DNA from: Trifolium pratense
Lineage: Eukaryota; Streptophyta; Magnoliopsida; Fabales; Fabaceae
NCBI RefSeq assembly: GCF_020283565.1
Contig: NC_060061.1
Span: 30,107,362 to 30,171,361, forward strand
Direction of reading: 5' to 3'
Length of the DNA: 64,000 bases
The notes beneath the pieces are model-generated. The model searched no databases. It saw only the letters and a program-made list of their open reading frames with translations, and was not told where the DNA came from. Below are positions 41,599 to 52,593 of this stretch, piece by piece. Position 1 is the first letter of the stretch, and every line of letters begins with the position of its first letter. Made by a program: the position numbers and the translations under genes.

Positions 41599-42230
41599 TA
41601 GGGATGGCAATTTGACTCATACCCAGAGGGTACCCGCAAAAATTACCCACAACGGGTAGGGTAAAAACCCGCATTTTGGGTACGGGCACGGGTATGGGTA
41701 ATTACCCGCAAAAATGAACGGGTATGAGTGCGGGTACGGGTACCTTAGTACCCACCCCGCCCCATACCCGCATAATATATATTTATTTATTTTATTTATA
41801 TTATTATATTATAATATATATAAATCAATTTAAAACAATACAACTCTACTATACTATTACATATTTTTAATAAAAATGTTTATTTATAACATAATATAAA
41901 AATAATGTGAATATTTAACATAAATATGAACTTTAACATAAGGTTAGTAATAATTTTGTTTATAATTTTTATTAGTCAATATTAAAATCTTTGTAATTTT
42001 TTTAATTCTATTAAAATTATATGATATTTTATAATTGATCAATTTATTTTTAGTAAAAATGCGGGTAACGGGTACGGGTATGGGTACCTAGGTACCCATA
42101 GGGTATGGGGACGGGGGCAAAAGTTGTTACCCACGCGGGTATGGGGATGGGTACGGGTATTTTTTCAATCTGCGGGTATGGGGATGGGTACTATAGTACC
42201 CTACCCATACCCTACCCATTGCCATCCCTA
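41599..42230. mobile_element. hAT MITE 1 inside the 5' LTR
   Basis: The termini TAGGGATGGCAA and TTGCCATCCCTA are perfect inverted partners. An 8-bp target duplication GTTTTTAG (41591-41598 and 42231-42238) is present once, uninterrupted, in the other two LTR copies near 44470 and 46640. The ends are G+C-rich GGGTACGGGTA-type repeats around an A+T-rich core. Confidence 0.94.
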
Positions 42231-42337
42231 GTTTTTAGATGACCTTTAGTTGCTCCCTAGGCTCTCTAGATGCTTCCTAGTGGTGCACTAAGTCATTATA
42301 GAGGCTAGTGGGAATTTATAAGCATGTTAGTGGGAAT

Positions 42338-42941
42338 TAGGGTTGGGAATAGGCCAGGCGGCCTACAGGGGCCTTCGGCCTGGCCTGTATAAGCCTGGCC
42401 TGGCCTGGTCTGGTTATTAAAAATGCCAGGCTTAGGCTTTGAAAACGGCTTGTTTACATAAATAGGCCAGGCTTAGGCTTCTAAAAAGGCCTACGAAGCC
42501 TGATAGGTCGGCTTGTTTATAATAATAATTATTTATATAATATTATTATTTATATCTTATAAAAAAAATATTATTTATATAAATATTATTAGCTTTTAAT
42601 TATTGCGACTTTTCGTAATCGTATTTGTTATTTTATTAGTTTTTAATTATTGTGTTAATCATATTATTAGCTTTTTCTTAATGTTGTAGAAATTATAAAA
42701 ATTTAAATGTGAACTTTTTAAGGCCTATTTAGCCTATTTAAAAAAACTATATAGAGAAGCTTTAATGTAACACAGACTTTTAAACAGGCTACAAGGTCAG
42801 GCCAGGCTTTTAAAAGGCACAGGCCAGGCCAAAAAAAATAACATTTGATAGGCCACAGGCCAGGCTCAGGCCTAAAAAAAAATCGTAGGCCAGGCTCAGG
42901 CCTGTCAAGGCCTGGCCTGGCCTGGCCTGTTCCCAACCCTA
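42338..42941. mobile_element. hAT MITE 2 inside the 5' LTR
   Basis: The termini TAGGGTTGGGAATAGGCC and, inverted, TAGGGTTGGGAACAGGCC flank repeated GGCCTGGCCTG units. The target duplication is GTGGGAAT (42330-42337 and 42942-42949). The other LTR copies have the uninterrupted site. About 22 bases next to the left side are absent from the other LTRs. Confidence 0.92.
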
Positions 42942-43965
42942 GTGGGAATTTTCTAAGTCATATGGTGAATGTATGGTAGTGGACAATAAATCCTACTATG
43001 TAAGGATATGCTATAAATATGACTATCATGTACTTTTCAAACAACTTGGAATATAATCTAATTTGAGAGTTTCTCTTGTGAGAACTTTTTCTTTGTTCTT
43101 GGGATAAGAACATTGTTCTTGAGATAAGAACTTTATAGTGTTGGTTCTACCGGCAGGTCGCGGTTAGGGTCGCACTTTCTTTGATAACTTTGGTTCTACC
43201 GGCAGGTCGTGGTTAGGGTCAAGTTCCTCTTTTCCTTGATAACTCTGGTTCTACTGGCAGGTTGCGGTTAGGGTAAAGTTCCTCTTTTACCTGTTTTCAA
43301 GACGATCCTAAGCAGTCGCTTATCAGTTGGTATCAGAGCTTCGGCTCTTGAAATCAGGTTTGATCTATCATTTTTTTTATTTTGTTAAAAAAAAAGAGTT
43401 TAAAAAAAATATATGGAGGAAGAAAAGCATGTCTCCATGAAACATTTGGAGAAGTTATTATTTCAAGAATTTCAAAAGCTTCATGAAAAGTTTGATCACA
43501 TAGAGAGAAATTATAGAAAAAATTATTAAAAAAAAAGACGGAGAAAAGGAGATAGAAGATAGAAGAATGAAAAGTGAGGGACAAACAAAAAAACATATTG
43601 CAAATTTTGATGTATTTTGGGGTAACTTCCAAAATAAAGAGACTGGTAGAGAGAAAAGAAAACAAGAGAGCAAGGAGAAACTTGAAAGTGAAGTGAAGGG
43701 AAAAGAGATTATTGAAAAAGAAATTGAGAACATTTTTGTAGCTATCGAAAATGTCACCATTCCTAAGAGTGAGAAAGAAAAAGAAGAGATTATTGAAAAA
43801 GAAATTGATAGCGTTTTTGTGGCTACCGAAAATGTCATCATTCCTTTTAATAATGTTTATTTTACTTCTTGTACTCTATAATCTTTATCTCAAGGAGAAG
43901 TTATTGAAGAAAATAGAAATTCCAATTTTGAGAGAAGTAAAGAAAAGGAAGTAGAGAACATAGAA

Positions 43966-45015
43966 AATTGTGATAGAGAATATAATGATTTTATAGAAGT
44001 GGAGGAGAAAGAAAATATTGAGAGAAAAGAAGAAAAGAAACATGAATGTGAAGCGAAGGAAATTTATGAGAGAAAAATAAATGAGGAGGTTGAAAAAGAT
44101 GTCAACTTTGAGAAGATTGAAGAAAAAAAAAAATCAACTTGCAAAAAGAAAGGGAATATCCAAAAGAGAGAATTTTTTTTACTAATCCTTTAGTTATTTA
44201 TGCATGTTTGGATTTGAGGACAAATCCTCTTGAAGAGGGAGAGAATGATACGATCATGAGTTCCTAAACATGTGGAAGGAAACTTATAAAAAAATGCACA
44301 AAAAAATATTTAGATGAAGATGCTTGAGCCCAACTTAAAGCCCATTTCACATGATAAGGAGCATCTTTGGGCTGATTTATGGTCTAATAATATTGGACTA
44401 AATAGAAAACAATTAAGTTCAATTTTCTTTATTTTTATTGTAATTTTCTTTTTTGGTATTAGGAGGGTTTTTAGATGACCTTTAGTTGCTCCCTAGGCTC
44501 TCTAGATGCTTCCTAGTGGTGCACTAAGTCATTATAGTGGCTAGTGGGAATTTTCTAAGTCATATGGTGAATGTATGGTAGTGGACAATAAATCCTACTA
44601 TGTAAGGATATGCTATAAATAGGACTATCATGTAATTTTCAAACAATTTGGACTATAATCTAATTTGAGAGTTTCTCTTGTGAGAACTTTTTCTTTGTTC
44701 TTGTGATAAGAACATTGTTCTTGAGATAAGAACTTTATAGTGTTGGTTCTACCGGCAGGTCGCGGTTAGGGTCACACTTTCTTTGATAACTTTGGTTCTA
44801 CCGGCAGGTCGCGGTTAGGGTCAAGTTCCTCTTTTCCTTGATAACTTTGGTTCTACCGGCAGGTTGCGGTTAGGGTCAAGTTCCTCTTTTACCTGTTTTC
44901 AAGACGATCTTAAGCGGTCGCTTATCACCTGAGGTCTCTTTAAATGACGCAGACACACCCTCTATTTTTAAATTTGACACTGACCTCTCTTGAGTCTCTA
45001 AAAATAGATAAAAAC
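43966..45015. repeat. Tandem duplication, copy A
   Basis: A 1,050-bp unit made of the 3' part of the retrotransposon interior, its right LTR and 88 bp of MULE flank. It is repeated as copy B at 46140-47188 with very few differences. Confidence 0.93.
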
Positions 45016-46139
45016 GGGAGAAGTTATTATACATAAGTGTAATCCTTATGCATGGTACATAAGTCAATAACATCCATTAGATTGAGCATCCACATGTAAT
45101 AATCCTAGCCAATTTCAACTCACACACTCACACCTAATCTCACACCCCCCAAATTTCTCATGTACCCCCCAAATTACTCGCACACCCCCAAATTTCTCGT
45201 GCACCCCCCCAAATTTCTCATGCACCCCCAATTTCTCGCGCACCCCCAAATTTCTAGCGCACCCCCTAAAATTTTTCACGCACCCCCCAGATGACTTGTG
45301 CGCCCAATTTTTTTTTTAACCCCCCATATTTCAAGCCTAAACCATTTTGCTGTGGGAATGGTTTCAAAAATATACACTCCAAAACCATTAAGTGCATAAG
45401 ATGGTTTTGAAGTACAACCTATAATTAGAATCATAATTGTTTTTTTTTGGTACAATTATAATCATTATTTAAAACCAGTTAAATGGTTTCAGATAGTTAT
45501 ACACTAAAACCATTTGTATTGTAAAATGGTTTTATGTGTGTTTTTATGGTTTCAAAAATTCTGGAAACCATTATGCTGGTTAAATGGTTTCAGATAGTTA
45601 TACACTGAAACCATTTGTATTGTAAAATGGTTTTATGTGTGTTTTTATGGTTTTAAAAAATCTGGAAACCATTATGTTGGTTAAATGGTTTCAGATAGTT
45701 ATACACTGAAACCATTTGTATTGTAAAATGGTTTTATGTGTGTTTATATGGTTTTAAAAATTCTGGAAACCATTATGTTGGTTAAATGGTTTCAAATCAC
45801 AATTATTGTTTGTATTCTAATTATAGGGTTGTACTCTAAAACCATCTTATACACTTAATGGTTTTGGAGTGCATATCTCTGAAACTATTCCCACAACAAA
45901 ATGGTTTAGGCTAGAAATGTGGAGGGGACCAAAAAAATAAAATTTGGGGGCAAAAGTCATATTGGGGGTGTGCGAGAAATTTGGGGGTGCATGAGAAATT
46001 TGGGGGGTGCACAAGTAATTTGGGGGGTGCATGAGAAATTTGGGGGTGTGCTAGTAATTTGGGGGGTGCACAAGTAATTTGGGGGGTGCACTAAGTAACT
46101 TATGCATGGTGCATAAGGATAGCTTTATGTATAATAACC
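45016..46139. mobile_element. 1.1-kb foldback element between the duplicated units
   Basis: The terminal stretch TTATTATACATAAGTG is mirrored by TATGTATAATAA at the right, and the arms of roughly 480 bp mirror each other inward: CACCCCCCAAATTTCTC on the left, GAGAAATTTGGGGG on the right. The loop holds a 101-bp minisatellite. No target duplication is visible because both borders coincide with the tandem duplication break. Superfamily unknown. Confidence 0.75.
45481..45783. repeat. Minisatellite, three 101-bp units
   Basis: Units start AAATGGTTTCAGATAGTTAT at 45481, 45582 and 45683, with only a few base differences. They form the loop of the foldback and are themselves rich in AAACCATT/AATGGTTT inverted motifs. 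Confidence 0.9.
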
Positions 46140-47188
46140 AATTGTGATAGAGAATATAATGATTTTATAGAAGTGGAGGAGAAAGAAAATATTGAGAGAA
46201 AAGAAGAAAAGAAACATGAATGTGAAGCGAAGGAAATTTATGAGAGAAAAATAAATGAGGAGGTTGAAAAAGATGTCAACTTTGAGAAGATTGAAGAAAA
46301 AAAAAATCAACTTGCAAAAAGAAAGGGAATATCCAAAAGAGAGAATTTTTTTTACTAATCCTTTAGTTATTTATGCATGTTTGGATTTGAGGACAAATCC
46401 TCTTGAAGAGGGAGAGAATGATACGATCATGAGTTCCTAAACATGTGGAAGGAAACTTATAAAAAAATGCACAAAAAAATATTTGGATGAAGATGCTTGA
46501 GCCCAACTTAAAGCCCATTTCACATGATAAGGAGCATCTTTGGGCTGATTTATGGTCTAATAATATTGGACTAAATAGAAAACAATTAAGTCCAATTTTC
46601 TTTATTTTTATTGTAATTTTCTTTTTTGGTATTAGGAGGGTTTTTAGATGACCTTTAGTTGCTCCCTAGGCTCTCTAGATGCTTCCTAGTGGTGCACTAA
46701 GTCATTATAGTGGCTAGTGGGAATTTTCTAAGTCATATGGTGAATGTATGGTAGTGGACAATAAATCCTACTATGTAAGGATATGCTATAAATAGGACTA
46801 TCATGTACTTTTCAAACAATTTGGAATATAATCTAATTTGAGAGTTTCTCTTGTGAGAACTTTTTCTTTGTTCTTGTGATAAGAACATTGTTCTTGAGAT
46901 AAGAACTTTATAGTGTTGGTTCTACCGGCAGGTCGCGGTTAGGGTCGCACTTTCTTTGATAACTTTGGTTCTACCGGCAGGTCGCGGTTAGGGTCAAGTT
47001 CCTCTTTTCCTTGATAACTTTGGTTCTACCGGCAGGTTGCGGTTATGGTCAAGTTCCTCTTTTACCTGTTTTCAAGACGATCCTAAGCGGTCGCTTATCA
47101 CCTGAGGTCTCTTTAAATGACGCAGACACACCCTCTATTTTTAAATTTGACACTGACCTCTCCTGAGTCTCTAAAAATAGATAAAAAC
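46140..47188. repeat. Tandem duplication, copy B (with third LTR)
   Basis: Repeats 43966-45015: interior fragment 46140-46418, LTR 46419-47100 (682 bp) and 88 bp of MULE flank. After 47188 the sequence continues into the rest of the MULE left region. Confidence 0.93.
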
Positions 47189-47755
47189 CTCTCTTATCAA
47201 CTTCGTTAACCATTCATCTAATTTTAAACTAGACACTAACCTCCCTTAGATCTCTTAAAATGATAAAAAAAACCTCATTTGTCAACTTAACACTTTTTTT
47301 TTTAAAACTAAAAACTACTATTTTTCCATGGATTTGGCATAAGACATGGCAAAAAATCACTGCTAAAAAATAAGAACTTGCAACTCAAACGTCCAAAGCA
47401 CAAAAGGACACCTCCAAAGCAAGCATTAAAAACTCAAAAGTGCAAGCATTAAGAACTCAAAAGTGCACAGAACCTGCAAATTAACCAATAGCAGGAGCAG
47501 AAACATCACAAAACCACAATATATAACTGATAAACTCAAATTTGTCATAAAAATATATCAGAATTTTAACTATCAAACAGTTATACATCATATTCCCAAA
47601 AAAAAAGTGAATATCCATCAAAATATCTCCAAAATCATATGCATATCTTCAAAATATCTCTAAAATCAAAATATCCATCAAAATATATCCCCAAAGTCAT
47701 CTACATCATATCTTCAAAAAAGTTTACAGCAAGATTGTCTTCTTGTTCACGAGTG
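47189..47755. other. MULE subterminal noncoding DNA
   Basis: Continues the left TIR similarity (CACTAACCTCCCTTAGATC-type), then A+T-rich sequence with AAAATATC repeats up to the transposase stop codon. Confidence 0.5.
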
Positions 47756-50700
47756 TTAGTCAGCATTCTCATGAGTAACTTGGCTATTTCCCGAGTGATC
47801 TTGACTTGCAGCTCCATGATGACTTTCCATTGTCGCCTTTTGCTGTAAGATGATAAAATATGGCATTGGTTAATTAACTTTATTATTTATTATCTATTAA
47901 AGAGGAAAATGAGTTTTTAATTTACCATGTTTGCATTGGCAACGCTACTATTTTTTTTACGTCGAACCTTCAATTTTTTCTGCACATTAAACATACATGT
48001 CAATATTAATGTGAAGATAATTCCTCCAAAATCTTTAAGCTTTGTAGTCATACCTGTTTTTGAGTTTTATCTCTTTGACAGCCCAATATGTTGTGCCCAA
48101 ATTCTTACAATTTCCACATCTAACTGTGTTTGATCTTCTTGCATCCTGAGGATCACCTGGACCTTCGATCACACTTCTCTTTCGATTAATTCTTGGTCGA
48201 CCTGGAAGTCTCCTCAATACAGGAGGATCAATATTCCCATAGCTGCCTCTATTTTTTGTGTCTAACTCAGGCATGGGATGTATAATCTCATTATAACATA
48301 AGCAATAAACTTTAGTAGTATACACATTATCAGCAAATAGTTCTACATTTTCTCTCTTGTATGCAATACATGCACATGCATGTTTGCAAGGCAAACCAGA
48401 CACCCTCCAATAATCACAACCACATGTTCTAAATCTCAAGTTCACCACAAAGGTGGTATAACCATCTTTCACTTGAAACTCATCATCACCTGCATATGTG
48501 AGTTTACACATTCTTCCATCTTGCATTTTAGTATCAAGCTCCTTTCTAATCTTAGGTGTGATAATGTTCTCAAAATCACATGCTTTTTCAAACCTTGTTT
48601 GAAATCTAGCCATCAACCTACAAGTAATTGACTCAATCATTGACAAAATTGTCTTTTTTCTGTCATCACTCAACCAACTATTAAAGGACTCTGAAACATT
48701 ATTTGTTACATGATCAGATTTGCACTCAGAGTCAATAGTATGTCTTGCACACATGCTTTTAGGCCTTTCCGGATCTAGCAACCAATTTACAGCCTCATTA
48801 CTAACTTTCGTGAGTTTGTCCATGGCTTTGTCAAACAAAAACTCATTATATGCCATTGCAACGGCCCAAAATTGTGTACTAAGAAGCAATGTTTTGAAAT
48901 TGAGTTTGAAATTGTTTAACAGATGATTACAACAATACCTATATAAATAATAAAAGAATAATCATTACAAAATGTAAAAATAAAACATATAAAATGTAAA
49001 CAACAATTGTTACCAGTGTTTGGCATACGGAAAAGTTTCTACAACTGCATTTCGCAATCCCTATTTCATAGATAAATCAAATTACACAAGTCAAATTACA
49101 CAATAAATTATGATATAAAATGATAAATTAACAATACAAGAAAGTCACTAACCTTTTGCATATCAGACATGATTGTCACATGCTTATCTTGCCATTCGAG
49201 AACAGATCTCAGAGCATCACCCAATAAGGACAAAAAAAACTTTCATGAGTCTTTGCACTCAACTTCCACAACAGCGAATGTAATTGGAAACACGCCATTG
49301 TTTCCATCAACTGCCACAGCTGATAGTAACCCCCCCCCCCCGTATGGTCCTTTTAAATGACACCCATCAATGCCAAACCAAGGCCTGCAACCTCTCACAA
49401 AACCACTTTTCATTGCATTTAGGCAAACAAAAAATCTTTTAAACTCTGGATTGTTGTTGATTTTGGGTTCCAATTGTAGTTTTATTATAGAACCAGGATT
49501 TATCTCCAAAGCAAGATTGGCCCAAACTGGCAAGTCATTATATGAAGGTGCATGAACCCCTTTGGTGTCTTGTCTGACCCTTTTTCTTGCACGATAAAGT
49601 TGAGCTACATTACTTGGTTCTATTCCATAGCTATCCAACAATTCTTGTTTCATAATTGCATAACTTATATCAGGGTCAGCTTTTATCTTGCTTTCTAACT
49701 TCTTTGCAATCCAAGTAGATGTAGCATTTGAATTCTTTGACGTTCATATGCAAGAATGAGTAGGGTTGTATGTCTTAATCTTATATGTTTTTCCATCCGG
49801 TGTAGGAGAGGCATGGATGCGCCAACTACAACCATCTGCAACACATATAGCGGTTACCCTTGCCTTTTCATTTTTAATCCTCTTAATCTCAAATCCCTCT
49901 TGTATAACAAAATCTCTAAGGGATGTTCTAAACTCATTCACATCAACAAACAATAAACCTGCTTCTAATTCAACTTTTCCATCACAAAGAGGTTCGAATA
50001 TCCTTCCTTTCATACCTCTATCAACATAAATCGGCACCTTATCTTCATCTGAATTCTGATCAGTAACAATAACATCATGTTTTTCTTCGTAATCACTAAG
50101 CTCATCAATATTGATTTCATTTTTCCATTCTTCATTTATGTCACTAGAACTTGAATTAGTTTCTTCACTTTCATTTTGTTCAAGTTCATCACCATCCCAC
50201 TCAATATCAGAGTCACTAATTATTGTATCAACAATCTGCCTAGGAACTTCAGTTTCTTCATGATGATGATTTAATTTGGGGATGAGATCCAAACATATTT
50301 AACATGGTATCAGAATCGGGTTAAAGACTGCAATGTGGGCATTTGACCCAGGACCACGCTAGGCGTGAGGGACCACGCTAGGCGTGAGGGACCACGCTAG
50401 GCGTGAGGGTGGGTGTTGAATATGTTGTTGTGTTGTTGGAGATTGTTTGAAGTCCCACATTGCTTAGGTTCCCGGGATGTGAAGTGTATAAATATGTGAG
50501 GGCAACCTCACCCTTTGAGCTAGCTTTTGGGGTTGAGATCCAAGCATATTTAACATTAATAATGCAGCATACACATGGATACAACTACGCATATTATTTA
50601 GCTTAAAAATGTCAAGAACATCTGAATCAGTTTTAATGGGGATTTTGCCTTGACTACCAGGATGAAAAAAACAAAGGCTTACCGACAAACTTGAATCCTT

Positions 50701-50862
50701 GCACCCAACATCTGTAGCCAACTCGTTAACGTCGTCAACCAAATCAAAGTAAGAGTATCGGTCAGGGTCAACATTCAAAATCGGCTTGCTAGCTTCTCCA
50801 TCAAAATGTACCATCAAATGAACACAATCTGGGTTAGGTTTATCATATTGATTGTACCCCAT
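47756..50862 (-). pseudogene. MuDR-type transposase gene, inactivated
   Basis: The segments in coding order show an N-terminal PB1-like region (50862 to about 50560, MGYNQYDKPNPDCVHLMVHF...), an acidic linker, the MuDR DNA-binding domain (near 49750-49900, CVADGCSWRIHASPTPDGK), and the MULE DDE region with FGIDGCHLKGPYGG (49330-49390) and VTIMSDMQKG (about 49160). A SWIM zinc finger follows (CGCDYWRVSGLPCKH, near 48400), then a degraded zinc knuckle (CGNCKNLG) and a short C-terminus ending at 47756. Candidate introns lie at about 49065-49150, 48950-49020, 47980-48055 and 47850-47930. Lesions: a TRIM after the N-terminal region, TGA at 49744-49746 (after THSCI), TGA at 49243-49245 (after VECKDS), and a one-base loss near 48096. 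Confidence 0.92.
50276..50555 (+). mobile_element. TRIM with truncated 5' LTR, inside the transposase gene
   Basis: The 3' LTR (50414-50555, 142 bp) begins TGTTGAATATGTTG and ends ATATTTAACA. Only the last 29 bases of the 5' LTR remain (50276-50304). The primer site TGGTATCAGAATC follows at 50305. The 87-200-bp-class interior contains three 19-bp tandem units GACCACGCTAGGCGTGAGG (50351-50409). TTAAT flanks both sides (50271-50275 and 50556-50560). Confidence 0.88.
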
Positions 50863-51424
50863 CTTTTATCCTAAATACACTGAAACAAGAACACAATAAA
50901 GAAATATGAGTAAATAAGAGGCATCAACCAAATAAATAGATGAAATACACAAAATCAATGTTAATGAGAACATCGAGAATGAAATGGATGAAGACGACAA
51001 AGAGTGTGGCAAAAAGGAAAGTGACGTTACCGAATGTGGCGAAAACGAAATTGATGATGATGAAGAATACCCAATAAATCGATGATCGATGATGATCAAT
51101 ATTCCTTGGTGAGAACGAAAATCGATGATCAATATGGAGTTGTTTGTTACTTCCATGGTGAGAACAAAATTGATGATGATCAATATTCCTTGGTGTGAAC
51201 AGTGAATAGACATATGAATTTAGAAGGTGAAGAGGGAACTAAATATGCGGTAACAATTTTGGAGAAGCGCGCTTTCTATTTTGGAGAAGAGGGAACAGTG
51301 AATTGACGGACTTTAACGGCGTTAAGTGGGAAGGGAGGTTTGTGTCATGTGAGAAAATAGAGGGGGTGTTTGTTACATATGGATAAAGTTGAGGGGAGGT
51401 TAGTGTATTTTTCCCAAAACACAA

Positions 51425-51752
51425 TAAGATATTTTTTTTTTACTAAAAGTAAATATTCATTCATTCAAATTGAAACATATCATTACAAATTCAAGATTGC
51501 TAAAAACTGAAAAAGGTGAATCTATAAACAATCATGTTGCATCTAGGTTAATAGCATACAACGGCATCATGAAACTGCCTACAAATATGACAAAATAAAT
51601 GTAATCGGAATATTTATACTCCCGGATCTGCAACGTTGATGTCCAAGTCTTCGTCAGATCTCTAATAAGTTAAGATGGATATGTCAATTTAAATCAAAGA
51701 ATCACGGTACCAAAACGAAAAACCAACGAATGTCGCACAAGACGACGATAAA
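51425..51752. other. Flank between MULE and hAT MITE
   Basis: A+T-rich, no gene. Contains CGCACAAGACGACGATAAA, a short motif repeated after the adjacent MITE. Confidence 0.35.
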
Positions 51753-52091
51753 TAGGGGTGGGCAAACAAACCCAAAAACCAAACTAAACTGTCAAACCAA
51801 ACCAAAAATAAACTGAACCATAACTAACAGTTTTAAAACTAAACTGAAACAGTTTGGTTCGGTTCATGGTTATCAGTTTGGTTTGGTTTGGTTTAATGGT
51901 TCAGTTATTTTTAGTGAAAAATTAGTTATGGTTTGGTTCAAAACCATAAAACCGAACCACTTTAACAATTCGGTTCAGTTCGAAAGACAAACAGTTCAGT
52001 TCGGTTACTATGAATTTTGAAAACAGTTTGGTTCAGTTCGGTTCGGTTTTGGGTTCGGTTTTCTTCCAAAACCGAACCATGCCCACTCCTA
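51753..52091. mobile_element. hAT MITE 3
   Basis: The termini TAGGGGTGGGCA and TGCCCACTCCTA are inverted partners with one mismatch. A perfect 8-bp target duplication ACGATAAA flanks it (51745-51752 and 52092-52099). The interior is made of CCAAACC/GGTTTGG and CGGTTC repeats. Confidence 0.92.
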
Positions 52092-52177
52092 ACGATAAAT
52101 CCAACGCCGCACAAGACTACTATAAACACAACGTCGCACAAGATGACTATAAACAGAAAATCATGAAAAAATTAAGA

Positions 52178-52588
52178 GGCCGTTTGTTATAGCTTATTTT
52201 AGAAAAAAATCACTTTTTTTATAAAAATAATCACTTTTAATTGTTTTGCATCTGTTTGTTACAGATTTTAAAAATAATCAGAAGCTGAAAATAATCAGAA
52301 AACAGCTAAAAATGAGAAGCTACTAAGAGTAGCTTATAAATAATAGATTTTTTTTAGAGGAGAGGGAAAATAAATGTTAAAAGAAGAAAGTTATTTGTAA
52401 TTAAAAAAAATCACTTTTATAAATTGTATCCAAACAAACTAAAAATTATTTTATTTAAAAAAAAGTGATTTTTATTATAATAAACAAACACAAAGGAAAT
52501 TCAACTTTTCTAAAAATCTCTAAAAACTAATCTCTAAATTATTTTATATTATAATCACTATTTTTTTTAATCTATAACAAACGGACCC
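52178..52588. mobile_element. Tourist-like MITE, first of a tandem pair
   Basis: Ends GGCCGTTTGTTATAGCTTAT and, read inward from the right, GGGTCCGTTTGTTATAGATT. TAAGA occurs on both sides (52173-52177 and 52589-52593). Confidence 0.75.
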
Positions 52589-52593
52589 TAAGA

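Larger units (their letters stand above)
41369..44927 (+). mobile_element. Non-autonomous LTR retrotransposon
   Basis: The LTRs are 41369-43325 (enlarged by two MITEs) and 44246-44927 (682 bp), both starting TGATACGATCATGAG and ending GTCGCTTATCA. The primer-binding site TGGTATCAGAGC is at 43328-43339 and a purine tract GAAGAGGGAGAGAA precedes the right LTR. The target duplication is CCTGA (41364-41368 and 44928-44932), inside the MULE left TIR. The 0.92-kb interior has no gag-pol. It encodes a 38-codon frame at 43413-43529 (MEEEKHVSMKHLEKLLFQEF...) and Lys/Glu-rich frames at 43567-43881 and 43999-44193. Each LTR holds three spaced copies of GGTTCTACCGGCAGGT. Confidence 0.93.
41343..51415 (-). 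mobile_element. Complete MULE (Mutator-like element), inactivated and nested
   Basis: The outermost bases GGGAAAAATACACTAACCTC are mirrored exactly at the right end, and looser similarity continues inward through CACCCTCTATTTT and TGACACTGACCTC-type sequence. A perfect 9-bp target duplication AAAACACAA flanks it (41334-41342 and 51416-51424), diagnostic of Mutator transposition. The right half carries a MuDR-type transposase gene on the minus strand. Later insertions account for much of its 10 kb: an LTR retrotransposon in the left TIR, a duplication with a foldback, and a TRIM in the gene. It cannot be autonomous. Confidence 0.93.

Noticed and set aside
43354..43841. Hydrophobic-looking minus-strand frames of 100-127 codons
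   Set aside because: They are the antisense of the Lys/Glu-rich interior of the LTR element; A-rich sense sequence reads as Phe/Ser/Leu on the other strand.
45481..45783. CRISPR-like array
   Set aside because: The 101-bp units are contiguous with no spacers, in plant DNA.
49313..49620. Plus-strand frames opposite the MULE transposase
   Set aside because: Antisense shadows; the minus strand has the recognisable transposase motifs.
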